From a virus, in IMG/VR virus record IMGVR_UViG_3300004369_000019, positions 1-55,604 of that record: a stretch of 55,604 bases of DNA; one strand, given 5' to 3'. Below, one piece after another: positions 48,201-53,738 of this stretch; position 1 is the stretch's first letter, and each line of letters opens with the position of its first letter. The translations under genes were made by a program, and so were the position numbers. Under the pieces are notes generated by a model, which was given only the letters and a program-made list of their open reading frames with translations, had not been told where the DNA came from and did no database searches.

Positions 48201-49197
48201 AATCAACAGTAATTGTACTGGATCCAATTGAAACAGATTCTAAAGTTTGTGTTTGTGAATGTAAGCTAAATTCTCCAAATACTGTTCCTTGTGTACTTAA
48301 ATCTCTGTTATATCCATAATCTAAGCTAATAACATAATAATCATTTCCATTTTTTTCAATATTCTTTACTCCTACAACTGTTCCATAAGATGTCGGAATA
48401 TCTCCATCTTTTTCTTGATATAATACCCTATTTAAAATTTGACTTGGATCTCCTGATATCTCTTCAACTACTAAGTCTAAAGTTTTTCTATAGTCAGCAG
48501 ATGATGGCTTGATTAAGAAATCTCTTGGTCTTATTATTTTTGCAGTAGTTCCATACAGAGCTTTAAATAAAATATTGAAAGAATCATCTCCACCCTTAGT
48601 GCTATAAAAATCTTTTATTTGTTTAATAAAAAGACTTCTATTTAATTTTTCTGTAAAAGTTACATCTTCAAATCCAGGAGCAAATTGAATTTTTAGTTTA
48701 GTAAAAAATTCATCAAGCAATAAAGCATTTAAATTATTTACTAAAGCTCCAGAAAGATGATCATCAATTGTCGTTTCTGAGAATTCTAAAACATCAGTTT
48801 TATCAAAAACAGTATAACTAGTAACTCCACTAAAACCTCTAATACATTCTTCAAAAGAAGTTTCAGTTTTAGATTTATAGTAAATTATCTCATCATCTAT
48901 TTTTAACATCCCATTTTCAAAAGGATATCCTTTTGTAGATGTTACATAAACAACATCATCAAAAGCACCCAGATCTTGTGTTAATTCTGTTGTGCTAATA
49001 GAATCAGCTACAAAATCTAACCTTGTGTATGAATCTGGATTTGTTAATAAATCATATGCTTGTCCAGGATTTTCTAGATACTCGTAGTATTGTTGTAGAA
49101 ACTCAACAAAAAAAGGATAATCTTCTCTCGCAAATAGAGGTAACTGACTCTCTACTATGGAGGATAATTTGACTTTGTTGCGAGAACTTCCGTGCAT
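36223..49197 (-). CDS. Giant baseplate wedge protein in the gp7 position
   Basis: 4324 residues in one uninterrupted frame, about four times T4 gp7 (1032), located exactly between gp6 and gp8. The N-terminal ~250 residues look like the conserved wedge part: SSIVESQLPLFAREDYPFFV, EFLQQYYEYLENPGQAYDLL, FYSTKGGDDSFNILFKALYG. Beyond that are many GxGY-type repeats (NSGGEGYDV, QPGEGYRNN, GKGNNYGSN), a YHYH-family domain at about 1253-1335 (GWAYDGSPIYGPYGY, NGDLDRNNGRF) and a Cys-x-RD module with Cys3623 shared with the 1686-residue fibre. No membrane segment is evident. The C-terminus is short and basic. Identity as gp7 is by position; I cannot show sequence homology to T4 gp7. Confidence 0.8.
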   Translation of the reverse strand: MHGSSRNKVKLSSIVESQLPLFAREDYPFFVEFLQQYYEYLENPGQAYDLLTNPDSYTRLDFVADSISTTELTQDLGAFDDVVYVTSTKGYPFENGMLKIDDEIIYYKSKTETSFEECIRGFSGVTSYTVFDKTDVLEFSETTIDDHLSGALVNNLNALLLDEFFTKLKIQFAPGFEDVTFTEKLNRSLFIKQIKDFYSTKGGDDSFNILFKALYGTTAKIIRPRDFLIKPSSADYRKTLDLVVEEISGDPSQILNRVLYQEKDGDIPTSYGTVVGVKNIEKNGNDYYVISLDYGYNRDLSTQGTVFGEFSLHSQTQTLESVSIGSSTITVDSTVGFAAEGELLVLFNGDEDAGIQDTFMLVNYNGVNLNQFLNVTGVTKPIESGWTIGVNSYVYSYDNEEKEVRMRVSGVLGEIKEIRSSSFSEIGDYAKVWTLGKETDDIRTTEWMYNHAISNRVFELSDEGNLNYSITTYDKCRINGGESVLVNCDVRNLDGSLERIEKVFEVFSGPTPDNSFRIINDREIVEAYYVKRFITKAKNTEFIANVQNTYVDLENSVYVATNSLPNYFNDDLELNYRDVIIKGTFVNSTIITSNKHGFYTGDAVWYDSSFSEENTLDLVGYYFIFKIDDDSFRLSKSRSNLESQFFVTFNGFADFAKLVRISNIGASNQQLKLSPQYAIRKIRDQKNYTIDEVDYEILPQERVGIFKNGVEIISYKSKDACFYGEIEEVVVNSGGEGYDVINPPELSVIDSSGSNFSGNVCVRGLLQRVNVTYPGIDYIKIDSIIISGGNPTKAAEVEPILQSVNHVVTFRSDLSTKVSLSDGSIISENPHNFRDDDEVIYSSQGQTALGGLVDGNVYYINPINTTKFTLHESPFDAAAGINTVGITTRGVGNHIFTSTAPKFSLRRVEITQPGEGYRNNVVTVTSSGISTSAYSISKSNHLFNNGDEVVYQYTGSEPIAGLSTSSTYYVIKTTDNSFSLYEKNTDLSLGGSDYYAKLGRIVELGSAPSGYHIFKDVPITIEINGILDVSRKVENTAKAKIDPIFRGEVIRVDVVDGGSNYGSENVINSERQPNYSILTGDGAVLNPIIFDGRLENVVVVSGGTNYNATPDIELFQLNEQGNRFRTSSAEISPIVSGGKISGVYINGKGNNYGSNPSVVINSPGVGAQLQFKIKKWTFDQVARLIDEQSITSDDGYLVRSIDKDFEMQYTHIYPPRKLRNLCYAKKFEEGVQKYRTDLNNDFASDPYHSPIIGWAYDGSPIYGPYGYDTPEGGQVRRMTSGYELEEQDNRPNFKLGLFINDYQFRGNGDLDRNNGRFCITPEFPNGVYAYFMTIGEIVQAEGQFSQNKLPAFPYIVGDDFEYTPILFNYNTAKDTNQVEFDFQEYGCRRNVTPYNLKQWYSGYEYLIQPNQFDAHFSKITDLSAGSVDDIDVLDSGDNYKVKDPISFVDNVGTGGTGAVAFVSEIKGKTITSLAVTETYIPVAQGYQVANGKTIIFCEQEHGLTNDNFVDVVGVSTASAIAVDTQAAVIVENKIFTLTRDIADAATTGPVIYFPIKENNVSVYPNDIFIINDEKMKILNIDKKNSRLRVLREHDGTVGSAHSLENKATILPTHFKISLNLGDFSTVNREIYFNPEETVGIGTTAGTGITTNLYFNNPGSGATYLNIPTRALYFPGHGIQTNDELIYYSNTGDPLAVSTTGIGSTHLSDGQSLFAVRLTKDLIGISTNEIGISTITKPGYDQSYVGVAGTDIDVDLLYFVGLGTGENHSFKTAFEFMPLEVSKSRVTVSTAETHGMEVGDKFRIFIRPGGVEEFDVYYNDATKRTLVNQVFIPSAGINTSTNEITVEDHGFEDGDKVLVQFTDTPDLLKDKFYFTEYVSRNKFNLYEYYDQAVGLGTTTIISNLGNTIRFSTAGNVFLRTVHPKLKVNRDKTIRFNLGDSSLSYVDGTTQLTAFDFKIYTDSSYQNEYITDQFGNFVVKQTGRIGVDNDAKVEITVNGLTPRFLYYVLSPKEVKGISELKSGSIVDSYRVQNPGQIEITEQGLSGGHVVVSTSTSSFVYDSPRSYPGITSFTSTDSSLNYVTRSINATGPIHDVYVANGGFGYKSIVGIVTVATETGSGAKVRIVTDSIGGKKVFKTEDVGWDYPTDVTLKPTAKLPDVLILDQKLSFDTITRETSGINYTVAPDLIVKDTASNKVLTDLILKYELSGSVFIVKNTNELSNNTPQIIPTNNSNGFSIKSLTFDNSTKIATLTFKTSFSAGFDFPFEVGKKVLIEGCASKTLGSSGRSFNSSDFEYSLYKITEIDPNFGGSLGSIKFDMSPVVGSVETLGEYDDISATGIVVPEVYFPTFVVKTKRNEFIPGEIITGRTTGSKGEVQRYDSGSEVLKYFGQQTFELNEDVEGAKSGTVGKINDIQLTELYYDIRSSAIITKEWTDTKGFLNYNEYKIHDSDYYQHFSYSIQSTVSENIWEDEVGRLNHLVGWKRFSDYSIESRDLSYTGISTSQDGGDFVSVADFSRVVNTNCVYDFDIVVDETTLIGSKRFSTGMVFNSRELQDFNKSVGNRVLIIDDISDQFNSEPRSDRFSVIDNFKLADSRARKYIVFSRDSRFTGERQVYIVTTIHDDNNFYVNQYGRVETVGDLGSFDFSIFEDEGQFKFYPNKYLVNDYDLSFVTYNIDDYTSGIGSTVFGNVATVYLENSSVSSGATTTIATIPLDYRSSKLLVQVEDSTQVYEFDEISVIHDGSDVTIQDYGQLTTTLTEYSTDGIGTYNAYIDGSNIKVDLIPNVLLNADVNVMRVSLASSESGFTTPGETNMSTTLIESTFTSIASTESTGGNIIASYDNGITGINDYSSGYYIVSIDDNTNQKYQLSEVVVASTATTAYYTEFGQLFTDSEVGIVTAGVAGTVTNIYFTAGSSIDAEVRVYAHHIGIRDLSNDVTEINLTNGEILTGNSEYIGTQNEIKRDFELFHKGNPIFQKEFDGSNIAITSVTENTIELPQHFFVTGEEVIYSYDSTNEPIGIATTTIPGIGSTDKLPSSLFIIKEDELLVKVAASATDALALRPTPLDIISVGVGSEHYITAKNQNPKSLVTIDNMIQSPIVSTATTTSLLNGFTTVEDVLTIVSEPEKFFTGDFLQINDEIVRVTIVGYGGSDNDIYVQRAVLGTKLANHGQYDLMTKIIGNYNIVDNTISFADAPYGKTPVGLPDNRPDQRDYTGITTFSRFSGRTFMRNADVDTTNDPYYKNYVFDGIEDQFTGIQSSFELKVGGQSIDGISASNAIITVNDLFQSPKVDQSNVDIEGNYTLEESGGSTNIIFDESEYDREDDIIIKGLPVGGRIVSVGSTKGFGYQSLVSAAGTATVSSAGTISAINISNVGGGYRTGIQTNIEVYIREETVESSSKVAIGTALVTRGRVTGVAVTNSDVFYVPRDISTVGHTTTTGLTTVTTSTAHGLSVGNEVVLSGVGEIINSPIIEYLSVRAVNSGTEFEVNTGVTTDSYSYSSGGKVEKYFTVDFDDPLPYDNLATTYSTTSIGDTGGRAAKVSVVVGEGSSVTDFEIKNVGYGYEINNVLTVSVGGTDGIPYMYHGRFADAGNLLAYNRQFLIKEAVGYATATYPSLLSNPDYDETKCERDTGYIVDALANDLFFGGNFNSVAAGNKYWNGPLNYVTGETTETIATYDYLAGISTYVINNQILPVSYQGIAVSVTQYTDTTIDYDTDCSPSYSVDCCSDVASSIYNLVGIITTIIGDGSAYAPVIESPSAEPTLTLPTTLDFNEFNFYITKTETDQFTGWTIGDLDVIDDISDQFNGEKTRFAIKFNGVRTSIKAGKGSLIDVQATLLVFINDVLQVPGEAYLFPGGSTIRFTEAPALGDSCKILFYKGTGDIDVEFVDILETVSAGDLLTMLSDEPDLDQTDRSVKEVTSTDSVDTFLYGGVGISDDPFIERSVNWCRATSDAIIDGQEITKDRDIYEASILPLTTLIYDVGAASTQIWIEGVKTFFDNQKENTTDLYVSTVDIIDQDDTSEALATASVTAGIVTQITVTNTGSGYFKIPTISIGKPVEDGGDQATASAAIASGQLTTITVSAGGTGYDDNHPPAVLISPPTPRSETVFRVDYAGDFGEVIGVGTTTIGAGSSQGLVFEFSIPENSPLKDESIVGSGNTIIYSGIGTGDYFVIRDSIIGISGAGLTSIETDGSDLVDGKDYIDNVYQVHDIATDIPIIVLSDDFIASLTRYGSYSIGFGVSTTVADDATLIIDTNTKVVTVVETYESLGITSFLSRQTFGTFSWGRLDNIVRPYPEVYNIKRDNGVTGINTSPMLRRKNPLKSLNYNV

Positions 49198-49235
49198 TGC
49201 TTTATCTTATCGTTGTTTGAATCTCTTTTTTTGAA

Positions 49236-51155
49236 TTAATTACGAATTAAATCATTTTCAAAATCAGCATAACTAGAACTTCTAATATATGTAGACCCGG
49301 AAAGATCAGTCCCTGACGAAATTTTATCTATAATTCCTGTAACAATGCTTTTTGAGACATCTAACTGTAAATATAAATCTTGCAGTCCTATCACATCATT
49401 AGATTCTGGTGCGGCAGATATTTCAATAACAGGAGTGTCATTAAAAAGTGTTTTAGTTGTACTTTCTATATCAATATTATAAAGAATTATTTCTCCTTTA
49501 ACATAATCAATAGTTCCAACTTCTCTTGCAATTTGAGTCTCTGTTTTTCCTAGTAATCTAAACACGACAACTTTTCCATTTACTCCATCATCAGAAGGGA
49601 TATCCCCAAGATAAACTGTCCCCTCAATTCCATCAACAGAAAATCCACTAGATCTAATATTATAATTTCCAGATTCATGCAAAATTCTTATTGGATTTCC
49701 AAAACAAATTTCATAAGTTGCAACAGAATTTAATGTAGTTACAATATCTCTCCTCATCTGAACATTTGTTATATTTGATGTAATTGATCTATGACTATTA
49801 TCAATTATATTAAGTAATTTACTATATTTAAATCTAGATCCTGGTCCATTCATTTCCGCAGATTTTGAGTACGCATTTAAACTATCTGTAACCAAACTTT
49901 GTACAGCAGCTGCTGAAGAAACTTTATTTGAATCAAAGTAAGCTGATGTTTCTACTTCAATGTATAAAAACTTCATATCAACCAATTGAATATCAACACC
50001 AACAACAGCATATGATCTTAAATTAGTAATTAAATTTCTTTTATCCAAATCAGTCAAAAATTGACTATACTTTGGTTTTATTGCTAGAAAAACTCTACCA
50101 AATTGTGGAGGATTCATAGTCTCTCCACCATAAGCAGAAACAATCTCAGCTTCTGGATAGACTGTAGGAACTATTGCTTCCCAATCTGCTGTTGTTACTG
50201 CTCTATTTTGCGCTGCATATATTCTTGGTGCATATTTTTTAATTGAATCTATAGATTCAATTTCTTCACCAAATCTTGAAGATGCTACTGTTTCTATAGG
50301 ACTTATTCCAGTAGTAACTCTATCGCCATTGTTATCTTCTAATTTTCCAGTAAAAGTAAATCCTCTTACTCCATTACCAGCAACTCCTTTACTAATAACA
50401 TAACTTACATCAACTACGTTTCCTGGTTCTAGAGATTTACCAAAAATATTATCACCAAATATTAATTCATATCTTTGATCCTGAACTTCTTGAATAAAGA
50501 AAATATTTGCATTTTCTTTTGCTTCAAATAAATTATTGATTAATCTAAATTTATCTCCACCAACTAATGTGGCGTTTTTCCTAACCCTAACTTCTAAAGT
50601 AGATGTATCAACACCACTATTTTCTAAAATAATTCTCGGATCTCTAACTTCTGGATTATATACATGAGACTCTGATACTAATACTCCCTCTACTACTTCA
50701 ATATCCGCAAATAATGCAGTATTTCCAACAACAGGTACGGTAACGTCATCCTTAACAACAAAAGTATATGTTCCTTGACCAGAAGAACTAGATGATATAA
50801 CACATAATCCTTTATGAAGTTTAATAGTTACTGGTTTAATTTCACTTTCTTTATACTGAACAACAAATGAGATAGTTGCTCTTGCACCTTTTTTAGATCT
50901 TGGTACATAACCAATATTTCTTGCTAACGAAACTACATTCTCTCTTAGAGTAGCACTATCAATAAACACCTCATTGCTAACCATGTTAGCATTGAAAGAT
51001 GCAATATATGTATTGTATGCAAGAGTGTCTATTAAGACTGAAAGGTTTGATCCCTCAAAGTCGTAATCAGTAAAAGTAGAATTGGCTTTTAAATGATCAA
51101 TGATGGACTTTTTAATGTCCGCATAATCTAAATTTGAAAAGTTAACTAACGACAT
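49236..51155 (-). CDS. gp6: Baseplate wedge subunit gp6
   Basis: 639 residues (T4 gp6 is 660). Strong family features: MSLVNFSNLDYADIKKSIID, FTDYDFEGSNLSVLIDTLAY, NTYIASFNANMVSNEVFIDS, RENVVSLARNIGYVPRSKKG, and VTTADWEAIVPTVYPEAEIV in the middle (baseplate J-like core). gp6 dimers form the continuous ring that joins the wedges. It begins 1 nt after the gp25 stop, so gp25 and gp6 are read together. Length and motif order are normal. Confidence 0.93.
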   Translation of the reverse strand: MSLVNFSNLDYADIKKSIIDHLKANSTFTDYDFEGSNLSVLIDTLAYNTYIASFNANMVSNEVFIDSATLRENVVSLARNIGYVPRSKKGARATISFVVQYKESEIKPVTIKLHKGLCVISSSSSGQGTYTFVVKDDVTVPVVGNTALFADIEVVEGVLVSESHVYNPEVRDPRIILENSGVDTSTLEVRVRKNATLVGGDKFRLINNLFEAKENANIFFIQEVQDQRYELIFGDNIFGKSLEPGNVVDVSYVISKGVAGNGVRGFTFTGKLEDNNGDRVTTGISPIETVASSRFGEEIESIDSIKKYAPRIYAAQNRAVTTADWEAIVPTVYPEAEIVSAYGGETMNPPQFGRVFLAIKPKYSQFLTDLDKRNLITNLRSYAVVGVDIQLVDMKFLYIEVETSAYFDSNKVSSAAAVQSLVTDSLNAYSKSAEMNGPGSRFKYSKLLNIIDNSHRSITSNITNVQMRRDIVTTLNSVATYEICFGNPIRILHESGNYNIRSSGFSVDGIEGTVYLGDIPSDDGVNGKVVVFRLLGKTETQIAREVGTIDYVKGEIILYNIDIESTTKTLFNDTPVIEISAAPESNDVIGLQDLYLQLDVSKSIVTGIIDKISSGTDLSGSTYIRSSSYADFENDLIRN

Positions 51156-51156
51156 T

Positions 51157-51567
51157 TTATCTTAGTGGTTGGAATACAAACTCTAATGTTTCTATATCTG
51201 GACTAATTCCAATTATTCTGTATGTTATCTTAATATCTACCGAATTTGAATCATATGGACTTGCATTAACTACTACATCATCCAACTCTACTCTTGGTTC
51301 AAACTCCTTAATAGTTTGTTTTATCTCTGAACGTATAACTTCTCTGGAGTTTTCATCCAAAGAATTTGTAAATAATAATGCATTAACTCCACAACCAATA
51401 TCTGGTTCAAAAAATCTCTCTCCGCGTATTGTGGAGACTAAATTCCTAACAGCCCTTGATATTGCACGAGAATTTGATAAAGAAACACAGTCACCCGTTG
51501 TGGGATTTTTAACAAATGAAAGGCTAATATCTTTAAATTGCTTGGAAGTAACCAGTTCTAAAGGCAT
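51157..51567 (-). CDS. gp25: Baseplate wedge subunit gp25
   Basis: 136 residues (T4 gp25 is 132). It carries the GPW/gp25 fold features: IRGERFFEPDIGCGVNALLF near residues 48-66 and the conserved EPR motif at Glu90-Pro91-Arg92 in IKEFEPRVELDD. gp25 nucleates sheath assembly on the baseplate, in contact with gp6 and gp53. Homologues exist in contractile systems generally, including type VI secretion. AATAAATA lies 21 nt before the ATG. It is immediately followed by gp6. Confidence 0.94.
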   Translation of the reverse strand: MPLELVTSKQFKDISLSFVKNPTTGDCVSLSNSRAISRAVRNLVSTIRGERFFEPDIGCGVNALLFTNSLDENSREVIRSEIKQTIKEFEPRVELDDVVVNASPYDSNSVDIKITYRIIGISPDIETLEFVFQPLR

Positions 51568-51588
51568 TAATTTATATCATAATATGTT

Positions 51589-51596
51589 TATTTATT
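51589..51596 (-). promoter_or_regulatory. Late promoter motif AATAAATA for gp25-gp6
   Basis: AATAAATA, 21 nt before the gp25 ATG at 51567. No such motif was seen directly before gp6 or the giant gene, so this may serve all three. Confidence 0.72.
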
Positions 51597-51603
51597 ACCA
51601 ATT

Positions 51604-51765
51604 TCACTCATAAAGTGTTTCTGGTTCACTATCATTAGTGAAAATTTCACTCTCTTTGCGAACTTTTGTTTTTTTAGGATCCGAATCATCGTTAAGGATC
51701 TCACGAATTAGTTTTTCGTCTTGCTTTGCAGCTAAATTATCCAAAAAATCGTTTTCAAATAGCAT
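51604..51765 (-). CDS. Small charged protein upstream of gp25
   Basis: 53 residues, translated by hand: MLFENDFLDNLAAKQDEKLI at the start, a Lys/Arg patch in the middle (DPKKTKVRKES) and an acidic end (SEPETLYE). It has one of the best ribosome-binding sites in the window, AAGGAGG, just upstream, and an AATAAATA late motif 17 nt before the start. Both argue that it is expressed although too short for a usual ORF cut-off. No known family is recognised. It may be a small baseplate accessory protein. Confidence 0.72.
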   Translation of the reverse strand: MLFENDFLDNLAAKQDEKLIREILNDDSDPKKTKVRKESEIFTNDSEPETLYE

Positions 51766-51782
51766 ATTTCCTCCTTTTTTTG

Positions 51783-51790
51783 TATTTATT
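51783..51790 (-). promoter_or_regulatory. Late promoter motif AATAAATA for the 53-residue gene
   Basis: AATAAATA, 17 nt before the ATG at 51765, followed by a strong AAGGAGG ribosome-binding site. Confidence 0.68.
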
Positions 51791-52541
51791 GGGTATCAAG
51801 ATGACGACCCTCTTGTGATTTATACATATCTATTGGATTTTCTTCTTCTTTGACTGTGTACCAGTCGTAGTCAGCGATTGTTGGTTCTTCTTTTTTACGT
51901 TCTTTTGCTGTTTTCCAAAAATATTCGTCCTCTCGACCCATACCAAGTCGATCAAAACCGTTCTCAACACTATATTCTATGGTTGAAACCTTGAAATCAG
52001 GCATTTTTGGTTCTTCTGGAGTCAATGAGTTGTCGAAAATGCGTAATCTATTGTTTGGATATAGTGCATATTGACCATTATTGAGTTGAATTAGGTTATG
52101 TGACTTATGTTCTGCTGGATTTTCACTTGTAGCATAATCAATTACATCAGGATCTTGATGATAGTTGTCTATTGTACAGATATAAGTACCTTTTTGAATT
52201 CCATGATCGCGGGTATAGCATTCAAAATCCATACTTCCAATGAATTGCTTAGTGACTGCTACGACCCCATAATCCATACAATTCCAGAATTGGAGGTTAG
52301 GTAGCGACATATCAGGTTCGGGCGCTTCCGGGCGATTTAAGAAGGCACTGATGGGCAATTTGTCGTACATTGCCGCATATTCTGGTAGATAAGTTTCAAA
52401 GTAAAATGCTCTTCCTGGTATACTCTTACAACTAACCCATACACCCTTTACATATTCCCCATGACCGCTCTGATGATCTGTTAAGTATTCTTTTCGGACC
52501 CATACTTCAACAGATGGTAAATTACAAATCAAAGCAGCCAT
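51786..52541 (-). CDS. Conserved cyanophage protein of unknown function
   Basis: 251 residues starting MAALICNLPSVEVWVRKEYL. It is rich in aromatic residues and has conserved-looking blocks GVWVSCKSIPGRAFYFETYL, PISAFLNRPEAPEPDMSLPN and LIQLNNGQYALYPNNRLRIF. No enzyme motif, signal peptide or membrane segment is seen. I recall similar ORFs next to gp25 in cyanomyoviruses, without assigned function. A TAATAAATA element follows the terminator of the preceding gene and lies 27 nt upstream of the ATG. The stop falls within the next gene's late-promoter element. Confidence 0.75.
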   Translation of the reverse strand: MAALICNLPSVEVWVRKEYLTDHQSGHGEYVKGVWVSCKSIPGRAFYFETYLPEYAAMYDKLPISAFLNRPEAPEPDMSLPNLQFWNCMDYGVVAVTKQFIGSMDFECYTRDHGIQKGTYICTIDNYHQDPDVIDYATSENPAEHKSHNLIQLNNGQYALYPNNRLRIFDNSLTPEEPKMPDFKVSTIEYSVENGFDRLGMGREDEYFWKTAKERKKEEPTIADYDWYTVKEEENPIDMYKSQEGRHLDTQ

Positions 52542-52568
52542 AGTGAGACTTTCCGGTGAGTTTCCGGA

Positions 52569-52576
52569 TATTTATT
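52569..52576 (-). promoter_or_regulatory. Late promoter motif AATAAATA for the 251-residue gene
   Basis: AATAAATA, 27 nt before the ATG at 52541, directly after the terminator T-tract. Confidence 0.68.
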
Positions 52577-52600
52577 AAAAAAGCGCCCCGAAGGACGCTC
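52574..52600 (-). terminator. Rho-independent terminator after the 46-residue gene
   Basis: On the minus strand a 7-bp stem (AGCGTCC with GGGCGCT, one T-G pair) closes a TTCG tetraloop and is followed by a T-tract. It lies 7 nt after the stop at 52607. Confidence 0.93.
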
Positions 52601-52606
52601 TGAATA

Positions 52607-52747
52607 TTATTTACCTTGACCTCTATAAGGTTTCCGCTTGTTATTGCGAGAAGTAGCGGCATACTTTGTATGTTCTCCATCACCTTGCCGAGTCTTCTTA
52701 GGAGTTGTTTCAATGATGTCTTTGTTTGCGTTAAACCGTACAGCCAT
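52607..52747 (-). CDS. Small basic conserved protein
   Basis: 46 residues, found by hand translation: MAVRFNANKDIIETTPKKTR, then QGDGEHTKYAATSRNNKRKP, ending YRGQGK. It is strongly basic, with a TPKKTRQG core that I remember from short cyanophage proteins; function unknown. It follows the preceding 53-residue gene by 2 nt and is ended by a strong hairpin terminator. The basic character and small size would suit nucleic-acid or ribosome contact, but that is a guess. The terminator directly after the stop supports it being a real last gene of a transcript. Confidence 0.75.
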   Translation of the reverse strand: MAVRFNANKDIIETTPKKTRQGDGEHTKYAATSRNNKRKPYRGQGK

Positions 52748-52749
52748 GA

Positions 52750-52911
52750 TTAATCTTCAAATAGTGGATCTAATTTAATGAGAGTGGGATCGAGTGAAGC
52801 AGCAGGGTCTTCATAATATGCATCCGCATATAATTGCATTAACTCTGCTGCCGACTCTGGGGAAATTCTCTCTTGTAAAAGTTTTTCCCCATAGTACACA
52901 TTATACAACAT
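52750..52911 (-). CDS. Small acidic protein coupled to the glycosyltransferase
   Basis: 53 residues found by hand translation: MLYNVYYGEKLLQERISPES, then AAELMQLYADAYYEDP and a short Leu/Asp-rich end (IKLDPLFED). The ATG shares one base with the glycosyltransferase stop (TGATG), so translation is probably coupled. It is predicted helical and has no recognised family. A partner or regulator of the upstream glycosyltransferase is possible from the coupling alone. Confidence 0.65.
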   Translation of the reverse strand: MLYNVYYGEKLLQERISPESAAELMQLYADAYYEDPAASLDPTLIKLDPLFED

Positions 52912-53690
52912 CAGATGACTCTTATCTTCTCATGTCCAACACGAATTCGTGGATCACACCAAATCTCAAATCCTTCTTCCTTTGCATCAAGACAGAATGA
53001 AACATCTTCTCCACACATATCTTGTACTGCACCAGACTCAAAGACTTGCATCTTAGGAGCAAACCAAGGATACTCCAGACTTTCAAATACTCCCTTCTTA
53101 ATAAGTACCCAACCAAAACCAGTGTAATCTACAGTAAATGGTTTCTTACGCTTCGACATTGTTTCAATGGTTTCATGATTCATCACACCACCATTGTTAC
53201 GGAAATCATCTTCTTCCAACCAATGTGCAACAGATGAAGTTTTACCATCTTCAGTCAAATACCAACCAGCAACAACTTCCTTCTCATCACCTTCTGCAGG
53301 TAATGCAAGATCACACAATTGCCAGAACTTTTCAGTGTTGAATACAATATCACTATCAATCCACAACTGATAATCGTAAGGGAGTTTACCATCCCAAGGA
53401 ATCTGCTTAGGACCACGAAGAACATTTGCACCGAGTACTTTACAACGTGCAAAGTTAACCATTGAACTATAGTCTTGACTGATCTGAATACTCAGACCAC
53501 TCTGTACTAGATCAAAACATAGTTGTACAAATGATTTCAAAAATGTATATGAGCATCCACGTCCAGGAAGACAAAATACAATTGTCTTCCCTCGCATTCT
53601 TTCTTTAATTGCTTGATAGTCCCATTCGGGACCTGCTGCTTTTTTTGCCACCCTTGGCGTTGCAGCTTTTACAGTAAATCCTTTAGCCAT
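52911..53690 (-). CDS. GT-A-like glycosyltransferase
   Basis: 259 residues. Features of a GT-A nucleotide-sugar transferase are a GKTIVFCLPGRGCSYTF start to the Rossmann-like part (about 34-50), the DxD metal motif Asp112-Ser113-Asp114 in LWIDSDIVF, an acidic GEDVSFC motif at 227-233 that fits the acceptor/catalytic position, and His253 in VGHEK as a possible metal ligand. The first ~20 residues are Lys/Ala-rich. It would transfer a sugar to DNA bases, virion protein or host surface; the acceptor cannot be read from sequence. CTAAATA lies 35 nt upstream, and the gene also falls within reach of the strong early-type promoter before the 62-residue gene. Confidence 0.75.
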   Translation of the reverse strand: MAKGFTVKAATPRVAKKAAGPEWDYQAIKERMRGKTIVFCLPGRGCSYTFLKSFVQLCFDLVQSGLSIQISQDYSSMVNFARCKVLGANVLRGPKQIPWDGKLPYDYQLWIDSDIVFNTEKFWQLCDLALPAEGDEKEVVAGWYLTEDGKTSSVAHWLEEDDFRNNGGVMNHETIETMSKRKKPFTVDYTGFGWVLIKKGVFESLEYPWFAPKMQVFESGAVQDMCGEDVSFCLDAKEEGFEIWCDPRIRVGHEKIRVI

Positions 53691-53725
53691 AAGAGAATAA
53701 AAACCTCAAATCAATTCTAACGTCT

Positions 53726-53732
53726 TATTTAG
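53726..53732 (-). promoter_or_regulatory. Late promoter motif CTAAATA for the glycosyltransferase
   Basis: CTAAATA, 35 nt before the ATG at 53690, just after the stop of the 62-residue gene. Confidence 0.65.
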
Positions 53733-53738
53733 TGTAAG

